Assembly: GCA_038131795.1 (NCBI GenBank)
Contig: JAYPQE010000003.1
Coordinates: 496,001-560,000, forward strand
DNA length: 64,000 bases
Direction of reading: 5' to 3'
From: Eutrophobius brisbanensis
GTDB taxonomy: Bacteria; Pseudomonadota; Gammaproteobacteria; Eutrophobiales; Eutrophobiaceae
Shown: piece after piece, positions 51,880-59,202 of the stretch
Layout of the letters: each line of letters starts with the position of its first letter
Numbering within the stretch: the stretch's first letter is position 1
Notes under the pieces: model-generated
The model's input: the letters and a program-made list of their open reading frames with translations, nothing else
The model's database searches: none
What the model was told of the DNA's origin: nothing
Translations under genes and position numbers: made by a program

Positions 51880-52902
51880 TTAATGCGTACGTTCTACCGC
51901 AAACTTTGCCAGGGTTATTAATGCCTGCTTGTAATTTGAATCAGGCAATCTGGCAATGGCATCAATGGCCTTTTCCGCTTCATCGTTTGCGCGTTCGGCA
52001 GTGTACGAGATTGCGCCGGTCTGTTCAATTGCCTCAAGTACCTGATCAATTTTATCGATGCCGCCATGTTCGATGGCATTTCGTATAACTATGGAAGTAG
52101 ATTGGTCACTGTGTTCCATGGCATAAATGAGTGGCAATGTGGGTTTACCCTCAGACAGGTCATCCCCGATATTTTTACCCAGGGTCTCAGCCGAGCTACT
52201 GTAATCCAGCACGTCATCGATTAGCTGATACGCCGTGCCCAGGTGGCGGCCATAAGAGGCGATGGCATGTTCATCTTCCAGGGGGCGGTGGCAAATGATG
52301 GCCCCGGATTGGGCTGCGGCCTCAAATAACTTGGCGGTCTTGTTCTGGATGACCTTCATATATCGCTCTTCTGTAGTGTCCGGGTCATGGCAATTAATGA
52401 GCTGCTGGACTTCACCCTCGGCAATGACGTTAGTGGTCTCAGACATGATCTCCATTATTCGCATGGAATTGACTTCCACCATCATCTGAAAGGCCCTGGA
52501 ATAGAGAAAATCGCCCACCAGGACACTGGCTTGATTTCCCCAGCGTTGATTGGCAGTCTTTTGCCCCCGTCTTAGTAGCGAAGCATCCACGACATCATCG
52601 TGGAGCAATGTCGCGGTATGGATAAATTCCACAATGGTGGCCATTTCAATATGCAGGTTGCCTCGATAGCTAAATAAGCCCGCACTGAGCAGCACCAGGG
52701 CGGGCCGTAGCCGTTTACCGCCACTATTGACGATATAACTGCTCAGCTGATTGATTAACTCCACCTCCGAATACAGGCGTTTTTCTATGAGTCGATTCAC
52801 CATTTCCATATCGTTGGCGATTAGCTGCCGCACAGACTCGATATCCGCGGGTGTTTGTTGTGGTTCTTTTGTCTTATTTTCCTGGGTTTTTAGTGTATTC
52901 AT
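51880..52902 (-). CDS. ispB: All-trans polyprenyl (octaprenyl) diphosphate synthase
   Basis: This 340-residue trans-prenyltransferase elongates farnesyl diphosphate with isopentenyl diphosphate to make the quinone side chain. Both aspartate-rich motifs are present: LLHDDVVDASLLRRG (first) and YQLIDDVLDYSSSAETLGK (second). GGKRLRPALVLLSAG precedes the first motif. The length and the position next to divergent rplU-rpmA are typical for gammaproteobacterial IspB. Chain length is not readable with certainty, so hexa- to nonaprenyl products remain possible. Confidence 0.94.
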   Translation of the reverse strand: MNTLKTQENKTKEPQQTPADIESVRQLIANDMEMVNRLIEKRLYSEVELINQLSSYIVNSGGKRLRPALVLLSAGLFSYRGNLHIEMATIVEFIHTATLLHDDVVDASLLRRGQKTANQRWGNQASVLVGDFLYSRAFQMMVEVNSMRIMEIMSETTNVIAEGEVQQLINCHDPDTTEERYMKVIQNKTAKLFEAAAQSGAIICHRPLEDEHAIASYGRHLGTAYQLIDDVLDYSSSAETLGKNIGDDLSEGKPTLPLIYAMEHSDQSTSIVIRNAIEHGGIDKIDQVLEAIEQTGAISYTAERANDEAEKAIDAIARLPDSNYKQALITLAKFAVERTH

Positions 52903-53055
52903 GTGACATCTCTAGGGAATACCGCGTATTTTGCCAATTTAGTGGACGAATTGTTACTGATTTTTCATCGAGAAACAGTGAATTGAATGAAATGAAGGAG
53001 TTCACAGAAATTTCCTGAAATTGTAAAAAATACCTTAAAAAACATGAATTTTGAC

Positions 53056-53084
53056 TTGTATCTCGGGCTACATTTCCTTAGAAT
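53056..53084 (+). promoter_or_regulatory. Sigma-70-type promoter for rplU-rpmA
   Basis: TTGTAT at 53056-53061 and TAGAAT at 53079-53084 are 17 bases apart, 45 bases upstream of the rplU start codon. The spacing is ideal and the region is divergent from ispB, where a promoter is expected. An overlapping TTGACT at 53051 would give a poorer spacing. Confidence 0.45.
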
Positions 53085-53129
53085 CTGCAACCTTTCTAAT
53101 TAGTCGTCAGTAGATTTTGGAGACCAAAG

Positions 53130-53441
53130 ATGTACGCAGTCATTAAAAGCGGTGGCAAACAATACCGGGTAAAGCAGGGTGATACCATCAAGGTGGAAAA
53201 GTTGACCGCAGATGAAGGTTCAGACATAAAACTTGAGGATGTCATACTGGTAGCGGATGGAGACAATATCAAGGTCGGTAAGCCGACTTTGGAGGGTGCA
53301 TCTGTATCGGCAACGGTCAAATCTCATGGCCGCGGGCCGAAAGTCAATATCATTAAAATGAAACGCCGTAAGCACTACCGTCGTCAAATGGGACACCGTC
53401 AGGGCTATACCGAGTTGGCGATAACCGGTATCAACGCGTAA
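53130..53441 (+). CDS. rplU: 50S ribosomal protein L21
   Basis: This 103-residue ribosomal protein opens with the standard MYAVIKSGGKQYRVKQGD and carries the C-terminal KMKRRKHYRRQMGHRQGYT signature. Length matches E. coli L21. It binds 23S rRNA in the large subunit. An AGGAG-type site is weak (GGAGACC seven bases upstream). It is followed after 19 bases by rpmA, the universal partner. Confidence 0.98.
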   Translation: MYAVIKSGGKQYRVKQGDTIKVEKLTADEGSDIKLEDVILVADGDNIKVGKPTLEGASVSATVKSHGRGPKVNIIKMKRRKHYRRQMGHRQGYTELAITGINA

Positions 53442-53460
53442 CCAGTGGAGAACTAGCAAA

Positions 53461-53718
53461 ATGGCACATAAAAAAGCAGGTGGTAGTACTCGAAACGGTC
53501 GCGATTCAGAATCAAAACGTCTGGGCGTGAAAAAATTTGGCGGTGAAGTAGTTAAAGCGGGAAACATTATCGTCAGACAGCGTGGCACCAAGATGCATCC
53601 CGGGACCAATGTGGGTTGTGGCAAAGACTATACCTTGTTTGCCACAGCAGACGGCCAGGTTAAATTTGAAAAGAAGGGTCCAAAGAACAGGACATTTGTC
53701 AGCGTGGTGGCAGGCTGA
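53461..53718 (+). CDS. rpmA: 50S ribosomal protein L27
   Basis: This 85-residue ribosomal protein begins MAHKKAGGSTRNGRDSESKR, the conserved N-terminal tail that reaches the peptidyl transferase centre. It continues with VRQRGTKMHPGTNVGCGKDY. Length and motifs are standard. It ends a two-gene operon with rplU; the rho-independent terminator at 53743-53770 follows 25 bases later, so obgE downstream should have its own promoter. Confidence 0.98.
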   Translation: MAHKKAGGSTRNGRDSESKRLGVKKFGGEVVKAGNIIVRQRGTKMHPGTNVGCGKDYTLFATADGQVKFEKKGPKNRTFVSVVAG

Positions 53719-53742
53719 GTAGTAAGATAATATCTAATGTCT

Positions 53743-53770
53743 AAAACCCCGCCACTGAGCGGGGTTTTTT
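53743..53770 (+). terminator. Rho-independent terminator of rplU-rpmA
   Basis: CCCCGC-CACTGA-GCGGGG forms a 6-bp GC stem flanked by AAAA and followed by TTTTTT, the classical intrinsic terminator layout, 25 bases after the rpmA stop. The upstream A-run makes it potentially bidirectional. Confidence 0.9.
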
Positions 53771-53812
53771 ATTTGCAGATTCATATCAGGAACAGTTAAT
53801 TAAAATATAATA

Positions 53813-53894
53813 GACAGGATTAACAAAATTTACAGGATTAGAGGTTTATCCAAAGATATTTTTTTTATCTTGTAAACCCTGTAAATCCTGTTCA
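53813..53894. repeat. Inverted-repeat element of the ACAGGATTTACAGGATT family
   Basis: The left arm (53813-53841) contains ACAGGATTAACAAAATTTAC and ACAGGATTAG. The right arm (53868-53894) is its imperfect inverted copy (CTTGTAAACCCTGTAAATCC, then TGTTCA). It lies between the rpmA terminator and obgE. The arms resemble those at 18934-19120. It has no coding capacity. Confidence 0.6.
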
Positions 53895-53914
53895 ATAAAT
53901 TATTAAAAATTATT

Positions 53915-54952
53915 ATGAAATTTGTCGATGAAGTGGTGATCAAAGTCGTGGCCGGTAACGGCGGAGACGGCTGTGCCAGCTTTCGTCGGGAGAAATTTGT
54001 GCCCAAAGGGGGGCCGGACGGTGGTGATGGCGGTGATGGTGGCAGTGTCTACCTGGTGGTGGACAAAGGCTTAAATACCCTGGTTGATTTTCGTCATGCC
54101 AGAATATTCCGTGCGGGCAGGGGGCAAAATGGCATGGGTAAGGAACGCTATGGCAAGGCAGGTGAGGACTTGTATATACGGGTTCCGTTAGGGACCCTGG
54201 TCTATGAGGCCGATACAAGCGATCTCATCGGAGACCTGGTCAAGGAGGATCAAGAGCTACTGGTGGCCAAAGGTGGAGTACATGGCGTCGGTAATGTCAG
54301 ATTCAAGAGCAGTACCAACCGGGCACCGCGTAGATTTACCAAAGGGGAACCGGGCGAGGAGCGTGAATTACGCCTGGAAATGCAACTATTGGCAGATGTG
54401 GGATTATTAGGACTGCCTAATGCCGGCAAATCCACATTTATTCGTCAGGTAACCGAAGCCAAATCCAAGGTAGCTGAGTATCCATTTACCACCTTGTACC
54501 CTCATCTGGGAGTTGCGCGGATAGATTCTGAGAGCAGTTTTGTTATCGCAGACATCCCCGGATTAATAGAGGGTGCATCGACAGGTGCCGGGCTTGGGAT
54601 ACAATTTCTCAGACACCTCTCCAGGACCCGTTTGTTATTACATATCATTGATATCGCAACCTATCCAAAGGTAGAGCAGATACTGGAACAAATAGAAGTC
54701 ATTGAAAAAGAACTAACACAGTTTGAAGACAGGCTGGTCAGGCTGCCCCGTTGGCTGGTATTAAATAAGACGGATTGCCTGGATGAATCAGACGTTGAAG
54801 AGCTGAAAACAGGTATAATGAAGCAAAAAACACATATGCCCTGTTATTGTATCTCTGCCATTTCAGGTAAAGGCTGTCGTGAGCTTGTGAATGAAATTAT
54901 GCAATGGATTAATTTAAATCCTGTTCCTTCAAGTGTAGTGAGTGATGAATAG
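53915..54952 (+). CDS. obgE: GTPase ObgE/CgtA
   Basis: This 345-residue essential GTPase acts in ribosome assembly and stress control. The glycine-rich Obg fold covers residues 1-158 (GGDGCASFRREKFVPKGGPD). The G domain follows with G1 GLPNAGKSTFIR, G3 DIPGLIEGAS and G4 NKTD. The C-terminal variable region is short. The stop overlaps the start of proB, so the pair is translationally coupled. Confidence 0.97.
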   Translation: MKFVDEVVIKVVAGNGGDGCASFRREKFVPKGGPDGGDGGDGGSVYLVVDKGLNTLVDFRHARIFRAGRGQNGMGKERYGKAGEDLYIRVPLGTLVYEADTSDLIGDLVKEDQELLVAKGGVHGVGNVRFKSSTNRAPRRFTKGEPGEERELRLEMQLLADVGLLGLPNAGKSTFIRQVTEAKSKVAEYPFTTLYPHLGVARIDSESSFVIADIPGLIEGASTGAGLGIQFLRHLSRTRLLLHIIDIATYPKVEQILEQIEVIEKELTQFEDRLVRLPRWLVLNKTDCLDESDVEELKTGIMKQKTHMPCYCISAISGKGCRELVNEIMQWINLNPVPSSVVSDE

Positions 54953-56063
54953 AGAAAGTCTTAACAATACCAAACGATGGGTGGTCAAGCTTGGCAGCTC
55001 TCTGTTGACCAATAATGGTCTGGGATTAAAGACTGAGACCCTGGATAACTGGGTTGCTCAGGTCATGGCGCTACGAAATGAAGGAATAGAGGTTGTCCTG
55101 GTGTCATCGGGAGCGGTGGCAGAGGGAATTAACCGACTCAAACTTGGTAGTCGGCCACACAGCTTGCATGAGCTGCAGGCCGTGGCGGCGGTGGGGCAAA
55201 TGGGTTTGATTCAGGCCTATGAATCCTGTTTTCAGAAATTTGGTGCCCACACAGCGCAGGTGCTGGTAACCCACGATGAAATCGCCAATAGAAGTCGTTA
55301 TTTAAATGCCAGGTCTACATTAAAGACATTATTAGCCATGAATGTGGTGCCTATCGTAAATGAGAATGATACGGTGGCCACTGATGAGATACAGTTTGGT
55401 GATAACGATACCCTTGCCGGCTTGGTTTGTAATCTGGTGGAAGCCGATCTCCTGGTGATCCTCACTGATCAACATGGACTTTATGATAAAGATCCTCGGA
55501 AACATAAAGATGCCAGGTTAATCAGCTATGCCGATGCAGGCGACAAATTTCTGGAAACACATGCCGGTGCAGTTGGAAAGCTAGGACGAGGCGGCATGCT
55601 GACAAAATTACGTGCCGCTGAAATTGCCGCAAAATCCGGTACTGCAACCATCATCGCCAGTGGAACTGAAGAGAAAATTCTGACACGTCTTAAATCCGGT
55701 GAGGATCTTGGCACATTATTAGCCACAAAACTTGGTCATGTCACTGCCCGCAAACAATGGTTAGCCGGGCATTCCAGATTGTCTGGAGAACTCGTCCTGG
55801 ATGCGGGCGCAGTGAAGGTGTTGAAAGAGGGGGGGCGTAGCCTGCTGGCCGTGGGCGTGGTCGAGGTTAAGGGTATTTTTCGCCGGGGAGAGATTGTCCG
55901 TTGTCTGGATGCCCAGGGTAATGAAGTCGCGCGAGGTTTGACTAATTATAATAATGATGAAATCCGGAAGATAATGGGGCAACCCAGTAACAAGATTGAA
56001 TCAATACTGGGTTACGTGGACGAGGAGGAACTCATTCACCGAGATAACATGGTGGTAATTTAG
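54945..56063 (+). CDS. proB: Glutamate 5-kinase
   Basis: ProB phosphorylates glutamate to gamma-glutamyl phosphate, the first step of proline synthesis. The kinase domain includes WVVKLGSSLLTNNGLGL, VLVSSGAVAEG, VNENDTVATDEIQFGDND and the GRGGMLTKLRAAEIA stretch. A PUA domain occupies the last 95 residues. The ATG at 54945 overlaps the end of obgE; a GTG three bases earlier is an alternative. Length is normal for the PUA-containing form. proA is not in the window. Confidence 0.96.
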   Translation: MNRESLNNTKRWVVKLGSSLLTNNGLGLKTETLDNWVAQVMALRNEGIEVVLVSSGAVAEGINRLKLGSRPHSLHELQAVAAVGQMGLIQAYESCFQKFGAHTAQVLVTHDEIANRSRYLNARSTLKTLLAMNVVPIVNENDTVATDEIQFGDNDTLAGLVCNLVEADLLVILTDQHGLYDKDPRKHKDARLISYADAGDKFLETHAGAVGKLGRGGMLTKLRAAEIAAKSGTATIIASGTEEKILTRLKSGEDLGTLLATKLGHVTARKQWLAGHSRLSGELVLDAGAVKVLKEGGRSLLAVGVVEVKGIFRRGEIVRCLDAQGNEVARGLTNYNNDEIRKIMGQPSNKIESILGYVDEEELIHRDNMVVI

Positions 56064-56161
56064 TAACTGCGGTAATTCGTCATTCTCGCAAAAAGCCAAT
56101 ACCGGCACAGAGTTGAGCCGGGCGTGGAATGAGCCTTCCTATTAGAAAGTGATTACTCGTC

Positions 56162-56181
56162 ATTCTGGCGAAAGCCAGAAT
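56162..56181. terminator. Perfect GAAA-loop hairpin between convergent proB and rpsT
   Basis: ATTCTGGC-GAAA-GCCAGAAT is a perfect 8-bp stem with a GNRA tetraloop, and is a diverged member of the ATTCCCGC repeat type. It lies midway between the converging genes, where it could end both transcripts. A degenerate relative (ATTCTCGCAAAAAGC) lies at about 56082. No strong T-run follows. Confidence 0.5.
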
Positions 56182-56267
56182 CTAATAGATTAAAGTGCGC
56201 CAAGGGCGCTCATTATGAGCGAACTTTAGCCTCAGCGATTAAGATAATGACCAGAAGCTAGTGGTTT

Positions 56268-56531
56268 TTAAGCCAAAGCAAGAATTTGTTTGTTTAACCG
56301 GCTCTTATGACGGGCAGCCTTGTTACGATGGATTAGACCCTTGTTTGCCATCTGGTCAATGACAGGAACGGCTTCCTGATAGGCGGATTGTGCGGCTGAT
56401 TTGTCGCCTTTTTGTATGGCTAAAATAACGTGTTTGATCTGACTACGTAAAAAAGACCGCTGGCTGGCATTACGTCCACGGCGGACAATTGCCTGGCGGG
56501 CCCTTTTCTTGGCTGATTGAATGTTGGCCAA
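56268..56531 (-). CDS. rpsT: 30S ribosomal protein S20
   Basis: This 87-residue basic helical protein begins MANIQSAKKRARQAIVRRGR and includes AVPVIDQMANKGLIHRNKAA and the C-terminal SRLNKQI, all typical of S20. It binds 16S rRNA. It is divergent from murJ, the common arrangement in gammaproteobacteria. Length is standard. Confidence 0.98.
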   Translation of the reverse strand: MANIQSAKKRARQAIVRRGRNASQRSFLRSQIKHVILAIQKGDKSAAQSAYQEAVPVIDQMANKGLIHRNKAARHKSRLNKQILALA

Positions 56532-56705
56532 TGCAAACTCCTGAATTAATTAATGAATGAAAGGCGCGCACTATGCTGATTTAGCAGCAATTTGTCAATC
56601 CTTGCGTCGGATTATGATATCCTCCCAAAGGTGAATATTTCTTATATAAACAACCAGATAAGCATTTTTTATAATGTGATGCTGGAAATACAGGTAAAGC
56701 GATAA

Positions 56706-58247
56706 ATGGCCAGTATGCTCAAATCTACCCGTCTGGTGGGTGGTATGACGATAATTTCTCGGGTATTTGGCATGATCCGCGACATCATCCTGGCCCGCCT
56801 GTTCGGGGCCGGGCTGGGCTTTGATGTCTTTATCGTGGCGTTTAGGATACCCAATTTTCTACGCCGGTTATTTGCTGAAGGCGGCTTTTCCCAGGCCTTT
56901 GTCCCGGTCCTGTCTGAATATCGTGAAAAACGTGATAAGGAAGAGGTGCGTGCGTTAATCGATCAGACCGGGGCCACACTGGGACTGATTCTATTAATTA
57001 TTAGTGCCCTCGGTGTCATTTTGGCACCGCTACTGATTGGCATATTTGCCCCTGGGTTTATAGGTGAGACTGAGAAGTTCGAGCTGGCCTCAAAGATGTT
57101 GCAGGTGACATTTCCTTATATCCTGTTTATCTCCCTGACGGCCTTTGCCGGCGCCATTCTCAATACCTATCATAACTTTGGCGTCCCGGCATTTACTCCT
57201 GTTTTACTCAACCTGTCACTTATTGGTTGTGCCATCTGGTTGGCCCCCACATTTCCGGAAGGGCAACAGGTAGTCGCTCTGGCTTGGGGGGTGTTGATCG
57301 CCGGCGTTATACAGTTAAGTTTCCAGGTGCCATTTTTACTGAAGATCAAATTGTTACCCATTCCTCGTTTCAACCGTGACAGGGAAGGGGTAAACAAAAT
57401 AATGAAGTTGATGTTGCCCACCTTGTTTGCCGTGTCTATTACCCAGATAAATTTATTAATTGATACGTTGATAGCATCGTTTTTACAGACTGGCAGTATC
57501 TCCTGGCTGTACTACTCTGACCGTATGGTTGAATTACCATTGGGTGTATTTGGTGTGGCCCTGGCAACAGTGATCCTGCCGAACCTCTCCACCGAACATG
57601 CCAGGGGGAACAATGCTACCTTCAGTGGTATCGTTTCCTGGGCCCTGGGTCTGGTCTTTATGATAGCCATACCCGCTGCAGCAGGCCTTGCCTTGTTATC
57701 AGTACCCATATTGACGACGTTGTTCCAGTATGCCGAATTCACCACCCATGATGTGATCATGTCCAGTAAGAGCCTGATGGCCTATGCAATCGGTTTGCCG
57801 GGTTTCATCCTGATCAAGGTATTTTCCTCGGCGTTCTTTTCCCGGCAGGATACCAGTACCCCGGTGAAGATCGCGGCCATAGCTATGGTCGCGAATATTG
57901 TGCTTAATCTCCTGTTGGTAGGATATTTTCAGCATGCTGGCCTGGCATTGGCATCATCCTTATCGGCTTACCTGAATTCAGGACTGTTATATATGAAATT
58001 AAGACAGTCCGGGATATTTGTGTCGCTGAAACCAGAGATCAAAATGCTACGCATTGCCTTTATTGCCGTAATTCTAATGTCAGTATTTTTATTGGTACTG
58101 ACGCCAGAACAGGATATATGGTTTCAATGGGACGTATATCAACGTGTAATGCAATTGGTCCTCTGGATTGTTGCTGGTATTGTCACCTATACTGCTGGCA
58201 TTTTTATCCAGGGAGTTCGTTTGCGGGACCTGACCTCACCAAAGTAA
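56706..58247 (+). CDS. murJ: Lipid II flippase MurJ
   Basis: This 513-residue MOP-superfamily flippase has 14 predicted membrane helices. The N-terminal STRLVGGMTIISRVFGMIRD with the conserved arginines, then FRIPNFLRRLFAEGGFSQAF, is diagnostic. It moves lipid II to the periplasmic face for peptidoglycan synthesis. It precedes ribF by four bases and is thus in one transcript with ribF-ileS-lspA. With a capsule locus nearby one might think of Wzx, but the N terminus fits MurJ. Confidence 0.97.
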   Translation: MASMLKSTRLVGGMTIISRVFGMIRDIILARLFGAGLGFDVFIVAFRIPNFLRRLFAEGGFSQAFVPVLSEYREKRDKEEVRALIDQTGATLGLILLIISALGVILAPLLIGIFAPGFIGETEKFELASKMLQVTFPYILFISLTAFAGAILNTYHNFGVPAFTPVLLNLSLIGCAIWLAPTFPEGQQVVALAWGVLIAGVIQLSFQVPFLLKIKLLPIPRFNRDREGVNKIMKLMLPTLFAVSITQINLLIDTLIASFLQTGSISWLYYSDRMVELPLGVFGVALATVILPNLSTEHARGNNATFSGIVSWALGLVFMIAIPAAAGLALLSVPILTTLFQYAEFTTHDVIMSSKSLMAYAIGLPGFILIKVFSSAFFSRQDTSTPVKIAAIAMVANIVLNLLLVGYFQHAGLALASSLSAYLNSGLLYMKLRQSGIFVSLKPEIKMLRIAFIAVILMSVFLLVLTPEQDIWFQWDVYQRVMQLVLWIVAGIVTYTAGIFIQGVRLRDLTSPK

Positions 58248-58251
58248 TAAT

Positions 58252-59184
58252 ATGAAAGTAATCCGAGGAATCTCAGCTATAAGAAAGCATGCGCCCTGTG
58301 TGTTGAGTGTAGGCAATTTTGATGGCCTGCACAGGGGACATCAATCAATCATCAGGCAGTTAACAGATTATGCCAGTCAGCATAATGTGACACCTGTGAT
58401 GATGACGTTTGAACCATACCCTATGGAGTATTTTTCTCCGCAAACAGCACCGGTGCGATTGACAGATTTCAGGCAAAAGCTTGAGCTTTTAGCAAAGATG
58501 AATATCAGTAATGTGATTTGTCTTAGGTTTAATGATGCATTGGCATCTGTGACGGCCAGGTCTTTTGTTGAAGATATTCTGGTGGAGAAATTAAATGTTC
58601 AGGGCTTGATTGTGGGAGACGATTTCAGATTTGGTAACAAGCGAGAAGGGGATATAGACCTGCTGAGAGAAATGTCAGAGAAGTATAAATTTGAACTTAT
58701 CCCCGTTGAGACATTTCATTATAATGGCATGCGAGTCAGTAGCAGCCTGGTGAGAGGCCATTTGGCCCTGGGAGATTTTAACCTCGTCAGTGAATTGCTT
58801 GGCCGACCTTATACAATTGATGGCACGGTGATTCATGGTGATAAGCTAGGTAGAGAACTGGGATATCCCACCGCAAATATTGCCTGTAGAAGGGTAAACT
58901 ACCCGTTATCCGGTGTATTTGTCGTCAGGATCCATGGTCTGAATGATACAATCTACGATGGTGTCGCGAGTATCGGTACCCGGCCTGTATTTAACGGTGT
59001 AAAAATGCTACTGGAAGTGAATATTTTTGATTTTCAACAGGAAATTTATGGAAAGCGTATCAGTGTGGAGTTCTGTAAAAAACTGCGGGATGAACAGCAG
59101 TTCCATTCAGTGGAAGCATTGTGTGAGCAAATAACCGCCGATGTAAAAAAGTCAAAAGCGTACTTCAATCAAACTAATCAATAA
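58252..59184 (+). CDS. ribF: Bifunctional riboflavin kinase / FAD synthetase
   Basis: RibF makes FMN and then FAD. The 310 residues comprise an N-terminal adenylyltransferase domain (SVGNFDGLHRGHQSIIRQL; VGDDFRFGNKREGD; SSSLVRGHLALGDF) and a C-terminal kinase domain (GRELGYPTANIACRRVNYPL; SGVFVVRI; FNGVKMLLEVNIFDF). It lies between murJ and ileS, its usual place in gammaproteobacteria. The FAD made here would also supply the PKS-cluster flavoprotein. Confidence 0.97.
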   Translation: MKVIRGISAIRKHAPCVLSVGNFDGLHRGHQSIIRQLTDYASQHNVTPVMMTFEPYPMEYFSPQTAPVRLTDFRQKLELLAKMNISNVICLRFNDALASVTARSFVEDILVEKLNVQGLIVGDDFRFGNKREGDIDLLREMSEKYKFELIPVETFHYNGMRVSSSLVRGHLALGDFNLVSELLGRPYTIDGTVIHGDKLGRELGYPTANIACRRVNYPLSGVFVVRIHGLNDTIYDGVASIGTRPVFNGVKMLLEVNIFDFQQEIYGKRISVEFCKKLRDEQQFHSVEALCEQITADVKKSKAYFNQTNQ

Positions 59185-59202
59185 CAATTTAATTATTAAC
59201 TA

